Source: Pseudomonas sp. B21-015
GTDB taxonomy: Bacteria > Pseudomonadota > Gammaproteobacteria > Pseudomonadales > Pseudomonadaceae
Length of the DNA: 64,000 nt
Assembly (NCBI RefSeq): GCF_024749285.1
Contig: NZ_CP087196.1
Span: forward strand, 1,674,001 to 1,738,000
Direction of reading: 5' to 3'
Each line of letters begins with the position of its first letter. Within the stretch, counting starts at the first letter, position 1. The translations under genes were made by a program, and so were the position numbers. This document shows positions 1-8,907 of the stretch, in pieces. Below the pieces are notes generated by a model that had not been told where the DNA came from, searched no databases, and saw nothing but the letters and a program-made list of their open reading frames with translations.

Positions 1-1106
1 GACAGACGACGGTTAGCGATGAACTTCAGATAATCCTCCATCATCGCCGCATTCATGCCCAACACGCCGCGTGGCATGGTATCCCGAGCGTATTCAATCT
101 CCAGCTGAGTCCCCTGCAGAATCATCTGGCTCGCTTCTTCCTTCATTTCAGCGTCCCACAAATGCGGGTTTTCGATTTTGATCTGGTTGATCACGTCGAT
201 GCCGAAGTTCAGGTGCATGGATTCGTCGCGCAGGATGTACTGGAACTGCTCGGCGACGCCGGTCATTTTGTTGCGGCGGCCCATGGAGAGGATTTGGGTG
301 AAGCCGCAGTAGAAGAAGATGCCTTCCAGAACGCAGTAGTAGGCGATCAGGTTGCGCAGCAGCTCTTTGTCGGTTTCGACGGTGCCGGTTTCGAACTTCG
401 GATCGGAGATCGAACGGGTGTATTTCAGGCCCCAGGTGGCTTTTTTCGCGACCGATGGGATCTCGTGGTACATGTTGAAGATTTCGCCTTCATCCATGGC
501 CAACGATTCGATGCAGTACTGGTAGGCGTGGGTGTGGATCGCCTCTTCGAAGGCCTGGCGCAGGATGTACTGGCGGCATTCCGGGTTGGTGATCAGGCGG
601 TACACGGCCAGGACCAGGTTGTTGGCAACCAGGGAGTCGGCGGTGGAGAAGAAGCCGAGGTTGCGCATCACGATGCGGCGCTCGTCGTCGGTCAGGCCTT
701 CCGGGTCTTTCCAGAGGGCGATGTCGGCGGTCATGTTGACTTCTTGCGGCATCCAGTGGTTTGCGCAACCGTCCAGGTACTTCTGCCAAGCCCAGTCGTA
801 TTTGAATGGCACGAGCTGGTTGAGGTCGGCGCGGCAGTTGATCATGCGCTTTTCATCGACGGCTACACGGGCAGAGGCGCCTTCCAGTTCGGCGAGGCCT
901 TCGGCGACGTCGAGGGAATCCAGGGCAGCCTTGGCGCGGGCGATCGCGGCGGAGTCCGTCGCGGTCACGGCGCGGGCCTCTTGAGCGGCGGCACCACCGG
1001 CGCTGTCGAGGCGGTCCATGTTGGCTTCAGAAGCGTGGCCGGCATTGGCGCCTTTTACAGCGACTTCGCCGTCATCTTCTTTGTCGAATTCGTCCCAGCT
1101 CAGCAT
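1..1106 (-). CDS. nrdB: Class Ia ribonucleotide reductase small (beta, R2) subunit, 5' part only
   Basis: The frame is open from the ATG at 1104-1106 to the window edge and encodes the first 368 residues or so; the C-terminus lies outside. NrdB houses the diiron-tyrosyl radical that NrdA uses to reduce ribonucleoside diphosphates to deoxyribonucleotides in the cytosol. Recognisable R2 features include the helix with [10 protein letters not shown], the later [11 protein letters not shown] segment (iron-ligand Glu and His) and the long helical bundle. A GGAG ribosome site precedes the ATG by about 11 bases. The N-terminal 60 residues are acidic and Ala-rich, as in pseudomonad NrdB proteins. Identification is firm; no nrdA is visible in the window. 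Confidence 0.95.
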   Translation of the reverse strand, partial: MLSWDEFDKEDDGEVAVKGANAGHASEANMDRLDSAGGAAAQEARAVTATDSAAIARAKAALDSLDVAEGLAELEGASARVAVDEKRMINCRADLNQLVPFKYDWAWQKYLDGCANHWMPQEVNMTADIALWKDPEGLTDDERRIVMRNLGFFSTADSLVANNLVLAVYRLITNPECRQYILRQAFEEAIHTHAYQYCIESLAMDEGEIFNMYHEIPSVAKKATWGLKYTRSISDPKFETGTVETDKELLRNLIAYYCVLEGIFFYCGFTQILSMGRRNKMTGVAEQFQYILRDESMHLNFGIDVINQIKIENPHLWDAEMKEEASQMILQGTQLEIEYARDTMPRGVLGMNAAMMEDYLKFIANRRL

Positions 1107-1141
1107 GACGTGTCGTCTCCTGCGTGAGGGCCAGATTGCCC

Positions 1142-1172
1142 GTGTGAAAACTGATAGGTTGGTTTTTCACAC
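1142..1172 (-). promoter_or_regulatory. Inverted repeat in the nrdB leader
   Basis: The arms GTGTGAAAA and TTTTCACAC flank a 13-base centre, 36-66 bases upstream of the nrdB start codon. It could be a leader hairpin or an operator for a dimeric regulator. It does not match the NrdR-box consensus as I recall it. Function is unknown. Confidence 0.45.
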
Positions 1173-1724
1173 AGCCTTTTCTGGCCGCGTTGGATCTAAA
1201 GGAAATCGTTTGTTGCAGCAGTACAACGCAGGCAATAAACAGAATTTTGTACGGGTGTTCCGAAGCCACTGATGGGCGCAGAGAACGTGAGCCGCTCTGC
1301 GTGGGCTTCAGACTGGCTTTTCACCCCTGTAAGGGAATATTGCAGGCCCGTTTAAGTGCGCATTATAAGGAAATTTTCAGCCCCGTGGTGCGGCGAAATG
1401 GCACCTGGAGCGGTTGGCGAGGGGCGTTTTCTGGTTGGAGCGAGGGTTTACAGGGCTTTGGCGGAGGAAGTTTTTTTTTCGCCTGTTTTGGCTGGTTTTT
1501 GACGGTGAGGCCGGGGTGTTCGCGCCGTTACGGGCAGCTGTTGCGGCGCAAGCCAGGTGGGGCGGGGCTTGCAGGGCAATAGACGGGGTTTTGTGGGCGA
1601 GATTGTGTGCAATTCTGAGCTGCAAAGGGTCTTGAAAAGCGTTGCTCAAAAAACAACCAAAAAACCATATTTTTCACTACATGTTGTGGTTTTGGTCGAT
1701 TTTTAACCACTCCAGACACAACTG

Positions 1725-1744
1725 AGCCCGACCGAAGTCGGGCT
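1725..1744 (-). terminator. UUCG-capped hairpin after the small repeat protein
   Basis: Read on the minus strand, an 8-bp perfect stem AGCCCGAC/GTCGGGCT is closed by the very stable C(UUCG)G tetraloop. It lies 20-40 bases past the stop of the 90-residue gene. No long U-run follows, so it may protect the 3' end as much as terminate transcription. Confidence 0.6.
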
Positions 1745-1763
1745 GTGAGGTCGCGCTGGGTGT

Positions 1764-2036
1764 TCAGCTGAAACGAGCGGCCCCCACGCGGTCGGAACCA
1801 TCGGCAGCAACCTTGGCGGCGCCGGTGTGATCGGAGCCGTCAGCAGCGACTTTGGCAGCGCCGGTACGATCGAAACCGTCAGCCGCGAAAGAGGCAGAGC
1901 CGGTGTGGTCGTAACCGTCAGAAGCGACAGCCGCGTCGTTGAAAGCAGCCGAGCCTGTGCGGTCGTAGCCATCGGCGGCGAAGGTGTTGGCGGCCAGGAC
2001 GGAAAGGGTCAGGGCGAGGATCAGTTTGGTTTTCAT
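1764..2036 (-). CDS. Small exported protein made of AADGxDxTG repeats
   Basis: This encodes 90 residues. I start at the Met beginning MKTKLILALTLSVLAA, which gives a clean Sec signal peptide with cleavage near TFA-ADG; the frame continues 17 codons upstream but without signal-like sequence. The mature protein is almost entirely five degenerate repeats of 13-18 residues with the core (A/S)ADG-(Y/F/S)-D-(R/H)-TG-(S/A)-A. No Cys, no membrane segment and no catalytic motif are visible. Similar pseudomonad proteins are sometimes labelled 'phage infection protein'; I see nothing supporting that role. A UUCG hairpin follows. Role unknown, probably a periplasmic or secreted repeat peptide. Confidence 0.75.
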   Translation of the reverse strand: MKTKLILALTLSVLAANTFAADGYDRTGSAAFNDAAVASDGYDHTGSASFAADGFDRTGAAKVAADGSDHTGAAKVAADGSDRVGAARFS

Positions 2037-2220
2037 GGTAGTGGCTCCAGATTCGTTGGCGTGGTGTGCCTTGGGTGTGGAATTCATACTACGCCAGATA
2101 ATTAGATTAAAAATCGCAAATAAATGCTTAAAACAATCGATTTCATCGATACAAGGCTCGGCGCTTCATCTGTCTTAAAAAAGGATGGGTCGAGCCTCGG
2201 GAGATAAAAGTGGGGGCGGA

Positions 2221-2484
2221 TCAGCCGTTGGAGCAGCCGGTACCCATGACGCTGTAGCGCAGAATGTGCCGCTGGCCTTTGGAGTCGTCGTATTCCATTT
2301 TGGCCGGAACCACTTCGCAGACATTCGGGATTTCGCTAATCGAGATCACTTTGGCGATGTCCAGGTGGGTGGAGTAGGTGTATTCCTCGACGACGGGTTG
2401 TTGCTGTGCGACATCAGTCGGGACCTCGTCCGCCATGGCGGTTGCGCACAGACTGCTGAGGGCCAGAACTAACAAAGCTTTCAT
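2221..2484 (-). CDS. DUF2790 family small periplasmic protein
   Basis: This encodes 87 residues. The start is the Met of MKALLVLALSSLCATAMA, a signal peptide with probable cleavage after AMA; an AAAGG ribosome site sits about 10 bases upstream. The mature part carries the features I associate with DUF2790: YSTHLDIAKVISI, then IPNVCEVVPAKMEYDDSKG and a C-terminal SVMGTGCSNG with two conserved cysteines that could form a disulfide. Members are small, abundant in Pseudomonas, usually in several paralogues and sometimes copper-responsive; function is unknown. It is probably monocistronic. Confidence 0.85.
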   Translation of the reverse strand: MKALLVLALSSLCATAMADEVPTDVAQQQPVVEEYTYSTHLDIAKVISISEIPNVCEVVPAKMEYDDSKGQRHILRYSVMGTGCSNG

Positions 2485-2517
2485 TTCAAATTTACCTTTC
2501 TGAGGTCGAATGGGGTC

Positions 2518-2540
2518 ACGCAATCTTTTTGGGATTGCGT
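2518..2540 (-). promoter_or_regulatory. Hairpin upstream of the DUF2790 gene
   Basis: A perfect 8-bp inverted repeat, ACGCAATC and GATTGCGT, has a 7-base loop and lies 34-56 bases upstream of the start codon. It could be a leader hairpin or an operator. No regulator is known to me. Confidence 0.4.
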
Positions 2541-2703
2541 GTGGAGCTTTAATAAAGAGTCTTGGATTAACGGCCTTCGTGGGGGCTGCAACTGGGTTAA
2601 TCACGTTGCCTTGTTGGCGAGACCGATTTTAGGCCTGGGGATGGCGTGCATATAGCCGTGCTTTTGATAAACACTTTTGGCAGATTTGGTAACAATCCTC
2701 CGT

Positions 2704-2750
2704 AAAGATCAAAAGATCGCAGGCTTCGCTAGCGCCTACGGGGGCCCGGA
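2704..2750. repeat. Half REP-like element upstream of acs
   Basis: The sequence GATCAAAAGATCGCAGGCTTCG followed by a GCGCCTACGGGGG tail closely resembles one arm of the REP hairpin at 56613-56702. Only one arm is present. It lies between the DUF2790 gene and acs. Confidence 0.55.
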
Positions 2751-2889
2751 ATAGCCGGGTTTGAGCGCCTTGTCGCGATATAGCTACATTCTGTAGGGGC
2801 TTGTTACTACCATCGTCGAATGGTTCTATAGGCGCCGCCCGGCTACAACTGGGCCATACAAAAACAACTATTCCACCGAGGTAAGAAAG

Positions 2890-4845
2890 ATGAGTGCGGC
2901 TTCTTTGTATCCCGTTCGTCCCGAGGTAGCAGCCAATACGCTGACTGACGAGGCCACTTACAAGGCCATGTACCAGCAGTCGGTCGTCAACCCGGACGGC
3001 TTCTGGCGTGAACAAGCCAAGCGACTCGACTGGATCAAGCCTTTCACCACGGTGAAGCAGACGTCCTTCGACGATCACCATGTCGACATCAAGTGGTTCG
3101 CCGACGGCACGCTGAACGTTTCCTACAACTGCCTCGACCGTCATCTGGCCGAGCGCGGCGATCAAATCGCGATCATTTGGGAAGGGGATGACCCCGCCGA
3201 AAGCCGCAACATCACCTACCGCGAGTTGCATGAAGAAGTCTGCAAGTTCGCCAACGCCTTGCGCGGCCAGGATGTACACCGCGGCGATGTGGTGACGATC
3301 TATATGCCGATGATTCCCGAAGCCGTGGTTGCCATGCTGGCCTGCACCCGGATCGGCGCGATTCACTCGGTGGTGTTCGGTGGTTTCTCGCCGGAAGCTT
3401 TGGCTGGCCGCATCATCGACTGCAAATCCAAAGTGGTGATCACTGCCGACGAAGGTGTTCGTGCCGGCAAGAAGATCCCGCTCAAGTCCAACGTCGACGA
3501 CGCGCTGACCAACCCGGAAACCAGCAGCATTCAGAAAGTCATCGTGTGCAAGCGCACCGGTGGCAACATCAAGTGGAACCAGCATCGCGACATCTGGTAC
3601 GAAGACCTGATGAAAGTGGCGGGCAGTGTGTGCGCGCCGAAAGAAATGGGCGCCGAAGAAGCGCTGTTCATCCTTTATACCTCCGGCTCCACCGGCAAGC
3701 CGAAGGGTGTGCAGCACACCACCGGCGGTTACCTGCTGTATGCGGCGATGACCCACGAGCGCGTGTTCGACTACCGCCCGGGCGAGATCTACTGGTGCAC
3801 CGCCGACGTCGGTTGGGTTACCGGCCACACCTACATCGTCTACGGCCCGCTGGCCAATGGCGCGACCACGTTGCTGTTCGAAGGCGTGCCGAACTACCCG
3901 GACATCACCCGGGTGGCGAAGATCGTCGACAAGCACAAGGTCAACATCCTCTACACTGCGCCGACCGCGATCCGCGCGATGATGGCGTCGGGTACCGCCG
4001 CTGTCGAAGGCGCCGATGGCAGCAGCCTGCGTCTGTTGGGCTCGGTCGGTGAGCCGATTAACCCGGAAGCGTGGGACTGGTACTACAAGAATGTCGGCCA
4101 ATCCCGTTGCCCGATCGTGGATACCTGGTGGCAGACCGAAACAGGCGGCAACATGATGAGCCCGCTGCCGGGTGCTCATGGTCTGAAGCCTGGCTCTGCG
4201 GCACGGCCGTTTTTCGGCGTGGTGCCGGCGCTGGTGGACAACCTGGGCAACATCATCGAAGGCGTTGCCGAGGGCAACCTGGTGATTCTCGATTCGTGGC
4301 CAGGCCAGGCGCGCACGCTGTATGGCGACCATGATCGCTTCGTCGACACCTATTTCAAGACCTTCCGTGGCATGTATTTCACCGGTGACGGTGCGCGTCG
4401 TGACGCAGACGGTTACTACTGGATCACCGGTCGCGTGGATGACGTGCTCAACGTTTCCGGGCATCGCATGGGCACCGCCGAGATCGAAAGCGCGATGGTC
4501 GCTCACCCGAAAGTCGCTGAGGCGGCGGTGGTGGGTGTGCCGCACGACATTAAAGGGCAGGGCATTTATGTCTACGTCACGTTGATCGCTGGCGAAGAGC
4601 CGAGCGAGCAACTGCGCCTGGAGCTGAAGAACTGGGTGCGTAAAGAGATCGGCCCGATTGCCTCGCCGGATGTCATCCAGTGGGCGCCGGGCCTGCCGAA
4701 AACCCGTTCGGGCAAAATCATGCGCCGCATTCTGCGCAAGATTGCCACGGCGGAATACGACGGGTTGGGGGATATTTCGACCCTGGCCGATCCGGGTGTG
4801 GTGCAGCATTTGATTGATACGCACAAGACCATGAACGTCGCGTAA
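2890..4845 (+). CDS. acsA: Acetyl-CoA synthetase (AMP-forming)
   Basis: This encodes 651 residues, the normal length for Acs. The enzyme activates acetate with ATP and CoA through acetyl-AMP, allowing growth on acetate and ethanol. The adenylate-forming signature [11 protein letters not shown] lies near residue 263, [10 protein letters not shown] near 412, and the C-terminal [15 protein letters not shown] puts the catalytic lysine at exactly residue 609, the position known to be reversibly acetylated in Salmonella Acs. Translation starts at the ATG after GAGGTAAGAAAG. It is monocistronic, with a strong terminator 25 bases after the stop. In pseudomonads acs is activated by the MxtR/ErdR (CrbSR) system; no site is assigned here. 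Confidence 0.97.
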   Translation: MSAASLYPVRPEVAANTLTDEATYKAMYQQSVVNPDGFWREQAKRLDWIKPFTTVKQTSFDDHHVDIKWFADGTLNVSYNCLDRHLAERGDQIAIIWEGDDPAESRNITYRELHEEVCKFANALRGQDVHRGDVVTIYMPMIPEAVVAMLACTRIGAIHSVVFGGFSPEALAGRIIDCKSKVVITADEGVRAGKKIPLKSNVDDALTNPETSSIQKVIVCKRTGGNIKWNQHRDIWYEDLMKVAGSVCAPKEMGAEEALFILYTSGSTGKPKGVQHTTGGYLLYAAMTHERVFDYRPGEIYWCTADVGWVTGHTYIVYGPLANGATTLLFEGVPNYPDITRVAKIVDKHKVNILYTAPTAIRAMMASGTAAVEGADGSSLRLLGSVGEPINPEAWDWYYKNVGQSRCPIVDTWWQTETGGNMMSPLPGAHGLKPGSAARPFFGVVPALVDNLGNIIEGVAEGNLVILDSWPGQARTLYGDHDRFVDTYFKTFRGMYFTGDGARRDADGYYWITGRVDDVLNVSGHRMGTAEIESAMVAHPKVAEAAVVGVPHDIKGQGIYVYVTLIAGEEPSEQLRLELKNWVRKEIGPIASPDVIQWAPGLPKTRSGKIMRRILRKIATAEYDGLGDISTLADPGVVQHLIDTHKTMNVA

Positions 4846-4869
4846 GCGCCGATTCCTGAGTCATCGAAG

Positions 4870-4902
4870 CCCCACCAGGTGTTGAGCTTGGTGGGGTTTT
4901 TT
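4870..4902 (+). terminator. Rho-independent terminator of acs
   Basis: An 8-bp stem CCCCACCA/TGGTGGGG with an 11-base loop is followed by six T, 25 bases after the acs stop codon. Confidence 0.9.
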
Positions 4903-4937
4903 ATGCTTTGGGTTTTTGTGTTGGCCGTTCTGGCCTC

Positions 4938-5001
4938 ATCGCGAGCAGGCTCGCTCCCACATTTGGAATGCGTTCCCCTGTGGGAGCGAGCCTGCTCGCG
5001 A
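4938..5001. repeat. REP pair (BIME-like)
   Basis: The arm TCGCGAGCAGGCTCGCTCCCACA is mirrored by TGTGGGAGCGAGCCTGCTCGCGA after a short spacer, a typical Pseudomonas REP doublet. It lies in the 670-base gap between acs and aotJ; no gene is seen in that gap. Confidence 0.85.
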
Positions 5002-5333
5002 AGGCGATCTGACAGGCAACACATAAACAACTACCAATAATTATCGGCTTCCCCCGTCGGCGCTTTCCCAATGTTACCCATCACCCTTCAAGTAACTGAA
5101 TGTGTAACCGCGCGCCCGACAACGAGGCATTGAGAAACGCTAAGCCCTGTTTCAGGGCCTCTCAACCCTGCCTGAAAAATAAGACACCACGCTGCGCTTG
5201 CTGGATTAGAAGGGTTTGCCAATAATGGGCCCGCAATTTGCAATATAGATCGGTTCAAAGTCTTTTGCTCTTGCATGAAATTGCAAGACTGTCAACGCGC
5301 TCAAGCGGCTTTTTCGGTGCATCTGTAATTTGT

Positions 5334-5380
5334 TGTCGCATTGAAGAAATATCGGCTTCGGGCCTGTCGTTAGAATGCCG
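5334..5380 (+). promoter_or_regulatory. Candidate ArgR half-sites upstream of aotJ
   Basis: TGTCGC at 5334-5339 is followed by eight bases and AA, matching the Pseudomonas ArgR half-site TGTCGC-N8-AA. A weaker copy, TGTCGT, begins at 5365. They lie 138-184 bases before the aotJ start. This fits the known arginine-inducible, ArgR-controlled aot operon, but only one half-site is perfect. Confidence 0.55.
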
Positions 5381-5517
5381 ATCACTCGCTCGTCGTTGTC
5401 TGCGTTGAAATCCATCGCAGTCATCCCAGGACGCAGCACCGCTTTCTGTTTAACCCATTCGCATATTGGGCTGTCGCTCACTCTGCCGTTTTTGCCCTTT
5501 ACCGATGGAGTCCCAAG

Positions 5518-6291
5518 ATGAAGAAACTCGTGCTGCTTGGCGCCCTGGCACTGTCCGTGCTGTCCCTGCCGACATTCGCCGATGAAAAACCTCTGAAAAT
5601 CGGTATCGAGGCGGCTTACCCTCCGTTCGCCTCCAAAGCACCGGACGGCAGCATCGTGGGTTTCGACTACGACATCGGCAACGCCCTGTGTGAAGAGATG
5701 AAGGTCAAGTGCCAGTGGGTCGAGCAAGAGTTCGACGGCCTGATCCCGGCACTCAAGGTGCGCAAGATCGACGCGATTCTGTCGTCCATGTCGATCACAG
5801 AAGACCGCAAGAAGTCCGTGGACTTCACCAACAAGTACTACAACACCCCGGCGCGGCTGGCCATGAAGGCCGGCACTCAAGTCAGCGAAAGCCTGGCTGA
5901 GCTGAAGGGCAAGAACATCGGCGTGCAACGTGGTTCGATCCACGAGCGCTTCGCCCGCGAAGTCCTGGCCCCACTGGGTGCCGAGATCAAGCCTTACGGT
6001 TCGCAGAACGAAATCTACCTCGACGTGGCCGCCGGTCGCCTCGACGGCACCGTGGCAGACGCGACCCTGCTGGATGATGGCTTCCTGAAAACCGACGCCG
6101 GCAAAGGCTTCGCCTTCGTTGGCCCGGCGTTCACCGACGAGAAGTACTTCGGCGACGGCATCGGTATCGCCGTACGCAAAGGCGACGCCTTGAAAGACAA
6201 GATCAACACCGCGATCACTGCCATTCGCGCGAACGGCAAGTACAAGCAAATCCAGGACAAGTACTTCGCCTTCGATATCTACGGCAAGTAA
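5518..6291 (+). CDS. aotJ: Arginine/ornithine ABC transporter periplasmic binding protein
   Basis: This encodes 257 residues. The 22-residue signal peptide ([20 protein letters not shown]) directs export to the periplasm. The mature protein is a cluster-F solute-binding protein of the LAO/HisJ type: [13 protein letters not shown] near residue 30, [10 protein letters not shown] near 48, and [13 protein letters not shown] near 100. It is the first gene of aotJ-Q-M-O-P-argR, the arginine and ornithine uptake system of Pseudomonas. The specificity call rests mainly on operon context and LAO-like sequence. Confidence 0.93.
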   Translation: MKKLVLLGALALSVLSLPTFADEKPLKIGIEAAYPPFASKAPDGSIVGFDYDIGNALCEEMKVKCQWVEQEFDGLIPALKVRKIDAILSSMSITEDRKKSVDFTNKYYNTPARLAMKAGTQVSESLAELKGKNIGVQRGSIHERFAREVLAPLGAEIKPYGSQNEIYLDVAAGRLDGTVADATLLDDGFLKTDAGKGFAFVGPAFTDEKYFGDGIGIAVRKGDALKDKINTAITAIRANGKYKQIQDKYFAFDIYGK

Positions 6292-6381
6292 CCGTCCCCG
6301 CAACAAGTCCGAAATGGCGCAAGCAACAGGATCTCTGAGGTTTGCGCCATTTTTTCATCCCAACTTTCGAGGACCTGAATC

Positions 6382-7071
6382 ATGTTGAAAGGCTACGGGG
6401 CTGTCATCCTCGATGGCGCATGGCTGACGCTTCAGCTCGCCTTGTCGTCCATGGCCCTGGCCATCGTTCTGGGGCTGATCGGCGTTGCGCTACGTCTGTC
6501 GCCGGTGCGCTGGCTGGCCTGGCTGGGCGATCTGTATTCCACGGTGATCCGCGGTATTCCCGATCTGGTGCTGATCCTGCTGATTTTCTACGGCGGCCAG
6601 GACCTGCTCAACCGCGTCGCGCCGATGCTCGGTTATGACGACTACATCGACCTGAACCCGCTGGCCGCCGGTATCGGCACCCTGGGCTTCATCTTCGGTG
6701 CGTACCTGTCCGAAACCTTTCGTGGTGCGTTCATGGCGATTCCCAAAGGCCAGGCAGAAGCCGGCATGGCGTACGGCATGAGCAGTTTCCAGGTGTTTTT
6801 CCGGGTGTTGGTACCGCAGATGATTCGCCTGGCGATTCCGGGCTTCACCAACAACTGGCTGGTATTGACCAAGGCGACCGCGCTGATTTCGGTGGTCGGT
6901 CTGCAAGACATGATGTTCAAGGCCAAGCAGGCGGCAGACGCTACCCGCGAGCCTTTCACCTTCTTCCTCGCAGTGGCGGCGATGTACCTGGTGATCACCA
7001 GTGTCTCGTTGCTGGCATTGCGTCACCTTGAGAAGCGCTACTCGGTAGGCGTAAGGGCGGCTGATCTATGA
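6382..7071 (+). CDS. aotQ: Arginine/ornithine ABC transporter permease AotQ
   Basis: This encodes 229 residues of an inner-membrane permease in the HisMQ family, with about five transmembrane helices. The polar amino-acid permease region EAGMAYGMSSFQVFFRVLVPQ contacts the ATPase and lies around residues 130-155. GAGGACC upstream supports the start. The last four bases overlap the aotM start (ATGA), indicating translational coupling. It pairs with AotM to form the channel. Confidence 0.93.
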   Translation: MLKGYGAVILDGAWLTLQLALSSMALAIVLGLIGVALRLSPVRWLAWLGDLYSTVIRGIPDLVLILLIFYGGQDLLNRVAPMLGYDDYIDLNPLAAGIGTLGFIFGAYLSETFRGAFMAIPKGQAEAGMAYGMSSFQVFFRVLVPQMIRLAIPGFTNNWLVLTKATALISVVGLQDMMFKAKQAADATREPFTFFLAVAAMYLVITSVSLLALRHLEKRYSVGVRAADL

Positions 7072-7766
7072 TCTTCGACTACAACGTCATTTGGGAGGCC
7101 TTGCCGCTGTACTTCGGCGGCCTGGTGACCACCCTCAAACTGCTCGCACTGTCGCTGTTTTTCGGTCTGCTGGCGGCGTTGCCGCTGGGGCTGATGCGCG
7201 TCTCCAAGCAGCCGATCGTCAACATGAGTGCCTGGCTGTTCACCTACGTGATCCGCGGCACGCCGATGCTGGTGCAGCTGTTTTTGATCTACTACGGTCT
7301 GGCGCAATTCGAAGCTGTGCGGGAGAGCTTCCTCTGGCCGTGGCTGTCCAGCGCCACGTTCTGTGCGTGCCTGGCCTTCGCCATCAACACCAGCGCCTAC
7401 ACCGCCGAAATCATCGCCGGCAGCCTGCGCGCCACGCCGAACGGCGAGATCGAAGCAGCCAAGGCCATGGGCATGTCACGGATAAAGATGTATAAGCGGA
7501 TTCTGCTGCCATCGGCCCTGCGCCGGGCACTGCCGCAGTACAGCAACGAAGTGATCATGATGCTGCAGACCACCAGCCTGGCGTCCATCGTGACCCTGAT
7601 CGACATCACCGGTGCCGCGCGCACGGTCAACGCTCAGTTCTACTTGCCGTTCGAGGCCTACATCACCGCCGGCGTGTTCTACCTGTGCCTGACGTTCATT
7701 CTGGTGCGCCTGTTCAAAATGGCCGAACACCGTTGGCTGGGCTATCTGGCCCCGCGGAAGCACTGA
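7068..7766 (+). CDS. aotM: Arginine/ornithine ABC transporter permease AotM
   Basis: This encodes 232 residues, homologous to AotQ and HisM. Hydrophobic helices alternate with the conserved cytoplasmic EAA loop, which reads EIEAAKAMGMSRIKMYKRIL near residues 125-145. It overlaps aotQ by four bases, and the next gene starts after a single base, so the operon is tightly packed. It forms the heteromeric transmembrane part with AotQ. Confidence 0.93.
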   Translation: MIFDYNVIWEALPLYFGGLVTTLKLLALSLFFGLLAALPLGLMRVSKQPIVNMSAWLFTYVIRGTPMLVQLFLIYYGLAQFEAVRESFLWPWLSSATFCACLAFAINTSAYTAEIIAGSLRATPNGEIEAAKAMGMSRIKMYKRILLPSALRRALPQYSNEVIMMLQTTSLASIVTLIDITGAARTVNAQFYLPFEAYITAGVFYLCLTFILVRLFKMAEHRWLGYLAPRKH

Positions 7767-7767
7767 C

Positions 7768-8880
7768 ATGGAACGCATCGATCATGCATTGCCGTGGAGC
7801 CACCTGGGCAGCGAACGCCGGATTTCGGTGTTCCGCTTCGGTGCTGGCGAGCGCAAGGCCTACATTCAGGCCAGCCTGCACGCCGATGAACTGCCGGGGA
7901 TGCGCACGGCCTGGGAGCTGAAAAAGCGCCTGACCGAACTCGAAGCCCAAGGCTTGCTGAACGGTGTGATCGAATTGGTGCCAGTAGCCAATCCACTGGG
8001 CCTCGGCCAGCTGCTTCAGGGGAACCATCAGGGTCGTTTCGAGGCCGGCAGCGGCAAGAACTTCAACCGGGATTTCGTCGAGTTGAGCGAGCCCGTGGCC
8101 GCCGAACTCGATGGGCATCTGGGTGATGATCCGCATGCCAATATTCGACTCATCCGTCAGGCTATGAGCGATCACCTGGCGGCTTTGCCAGAGGCGAGCA
8201 GCCAGTTGCAAGGCATGCAGCGCATCTTGCTCAGCCATGCCTGCACCGCCGATGTGGTGCTGGATTTGCACTGCGATTGCGAAGCGGCGCTGCACATGTA
8301 TGCCTTGCCGCAACACTGGCCGCATTGGCGTTCGTTAGCCGCCCACTTGAACGTCAAGGTCGGGCTGCTGGCGGAAGATTCCGGCGGCAGCTCCTTTGAC
8401 GAAGCGTGTTCGCTGCCATGGTTGCGTCTGTCGCGGCTGTTCCCGGATGCCCAGATTCCATTGGCATGCCTGGCGACTACCATTGAATTGGGTGGTCAGT
8501 CGGATACCGGTCGCCCAGAGGCGGTGGCTCACGCCGAAGGCATTCTGGCGTTCCTTGCCGAGCAGGGTTTGATCGGCGGCGAATGGCCAAAGCCTGTGCA
8601 AGAGGCTTGCGAAGGCATGCCGTTCGAAGGCACCGAATTGCTGTTCGCGCCGCATCCTGGTGTGGTGAGTTTTCTGCGTAAACCCGGTGAGTGGATTGAA
8701 GCCGGCGATGAGATTTTTGAAGTGATCGATCCATTATCGGATCGGGTCAGCACGGTGTGTGCTGGTACGTCCGGGGTGCTGTTTGCCATTGAACGGCTGC
8801 GTTATGCCCAACCCGGTTTCTGGCTGGCCAAGGTGGCGGGGCGCGAAGCGCTGCGTCACGGGCGCTTGCTCAACGACTGA
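7768..8880 (+). CDS. aotO: AstE/AspA-family zinc deacylase-like protein in the aot operon
   Basis: This encodes 370 residues. The protein belongs to the succinylglutamate desuccinylase/aspartoacylase family: HADE near residue 32 (first zinc ligands His and Glu), the NFNRDF segment near 95, LDLHCD near 168 (third ligand), and a C-terminal beta-rich part with GEWIEAGDEIFEVIDP. In P. aeruginosa the homologue AotO sits at the same place and was found not to be needed for arginine uptake; its substrate is unknown. It lies one base after aotM and 27 bases before aotP. A deacylase acting on an N-acylated amino acid is plausible but unproven. Confidence 0.85.
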   Translation: MERIDHALPWSHLGSERRISVFRFGAGERKAYIQASLHADELPGMRTAWELKKRLTELEAQGLLNGVIELVPVANPLGLGQLLQGNHQGRFEAGSGKNFNRDFVELSEPVAAELDGHLGDDPHANIRLIRQAMSDHLAALPEASSQLQGMQRILLSHACTADVVLDLHCDCEAALHMYALPQHWPHWRSLAAHLNVKVGLLAEDSGGSSFDEACSLPWLRLSRLFPDAQIPLACLATTIELGGQSDTGRPEAVAHAEGILAFLAEQGLIGGEWPKPVQEACEGMPFEGTELLFAPHPGVVSFLRKPGEWIEAGDEIFEVIDPLSDRVSTVCAGTSGVLFAIERLRYAQPGFWLAKVAGREALRHGRLLND

Positions 8881-8907
8881 CTGACTGTTTTTGTGAGAAC
8901 CGACCGC

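Larger units (their letters stand above)
1107..1763. other. Intergenic region upstream of nrdB
   Basis: No convincing gene is seen in these roughly 650 bases. On the minus strand a TATAAT lies at 1362-1367, a plausible -10 element for nrdB, but no good -35 stands at the right distance. The stretch at 1380-1620 is GC-rich with short overlapping frames and no ribosome sites. The stretch at 1640-1720 is AT-rich. Confidence 0.5.

Noticed and set aside
1764..2087. Annotation of the small repeat protein as a phage infection protein
   Set aside because: That name is used for similar proteins, but nothing in the sequence or context supports it.
2629..4824. 731-codon open frame antisense to acs
   Set aside because: It lies wholly opposite a clear acetyl-CoA synthetase and has no ribosome site or family resemblance. 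Long antisense frames are expected in GC-rich genes with G/C-biased third positions.
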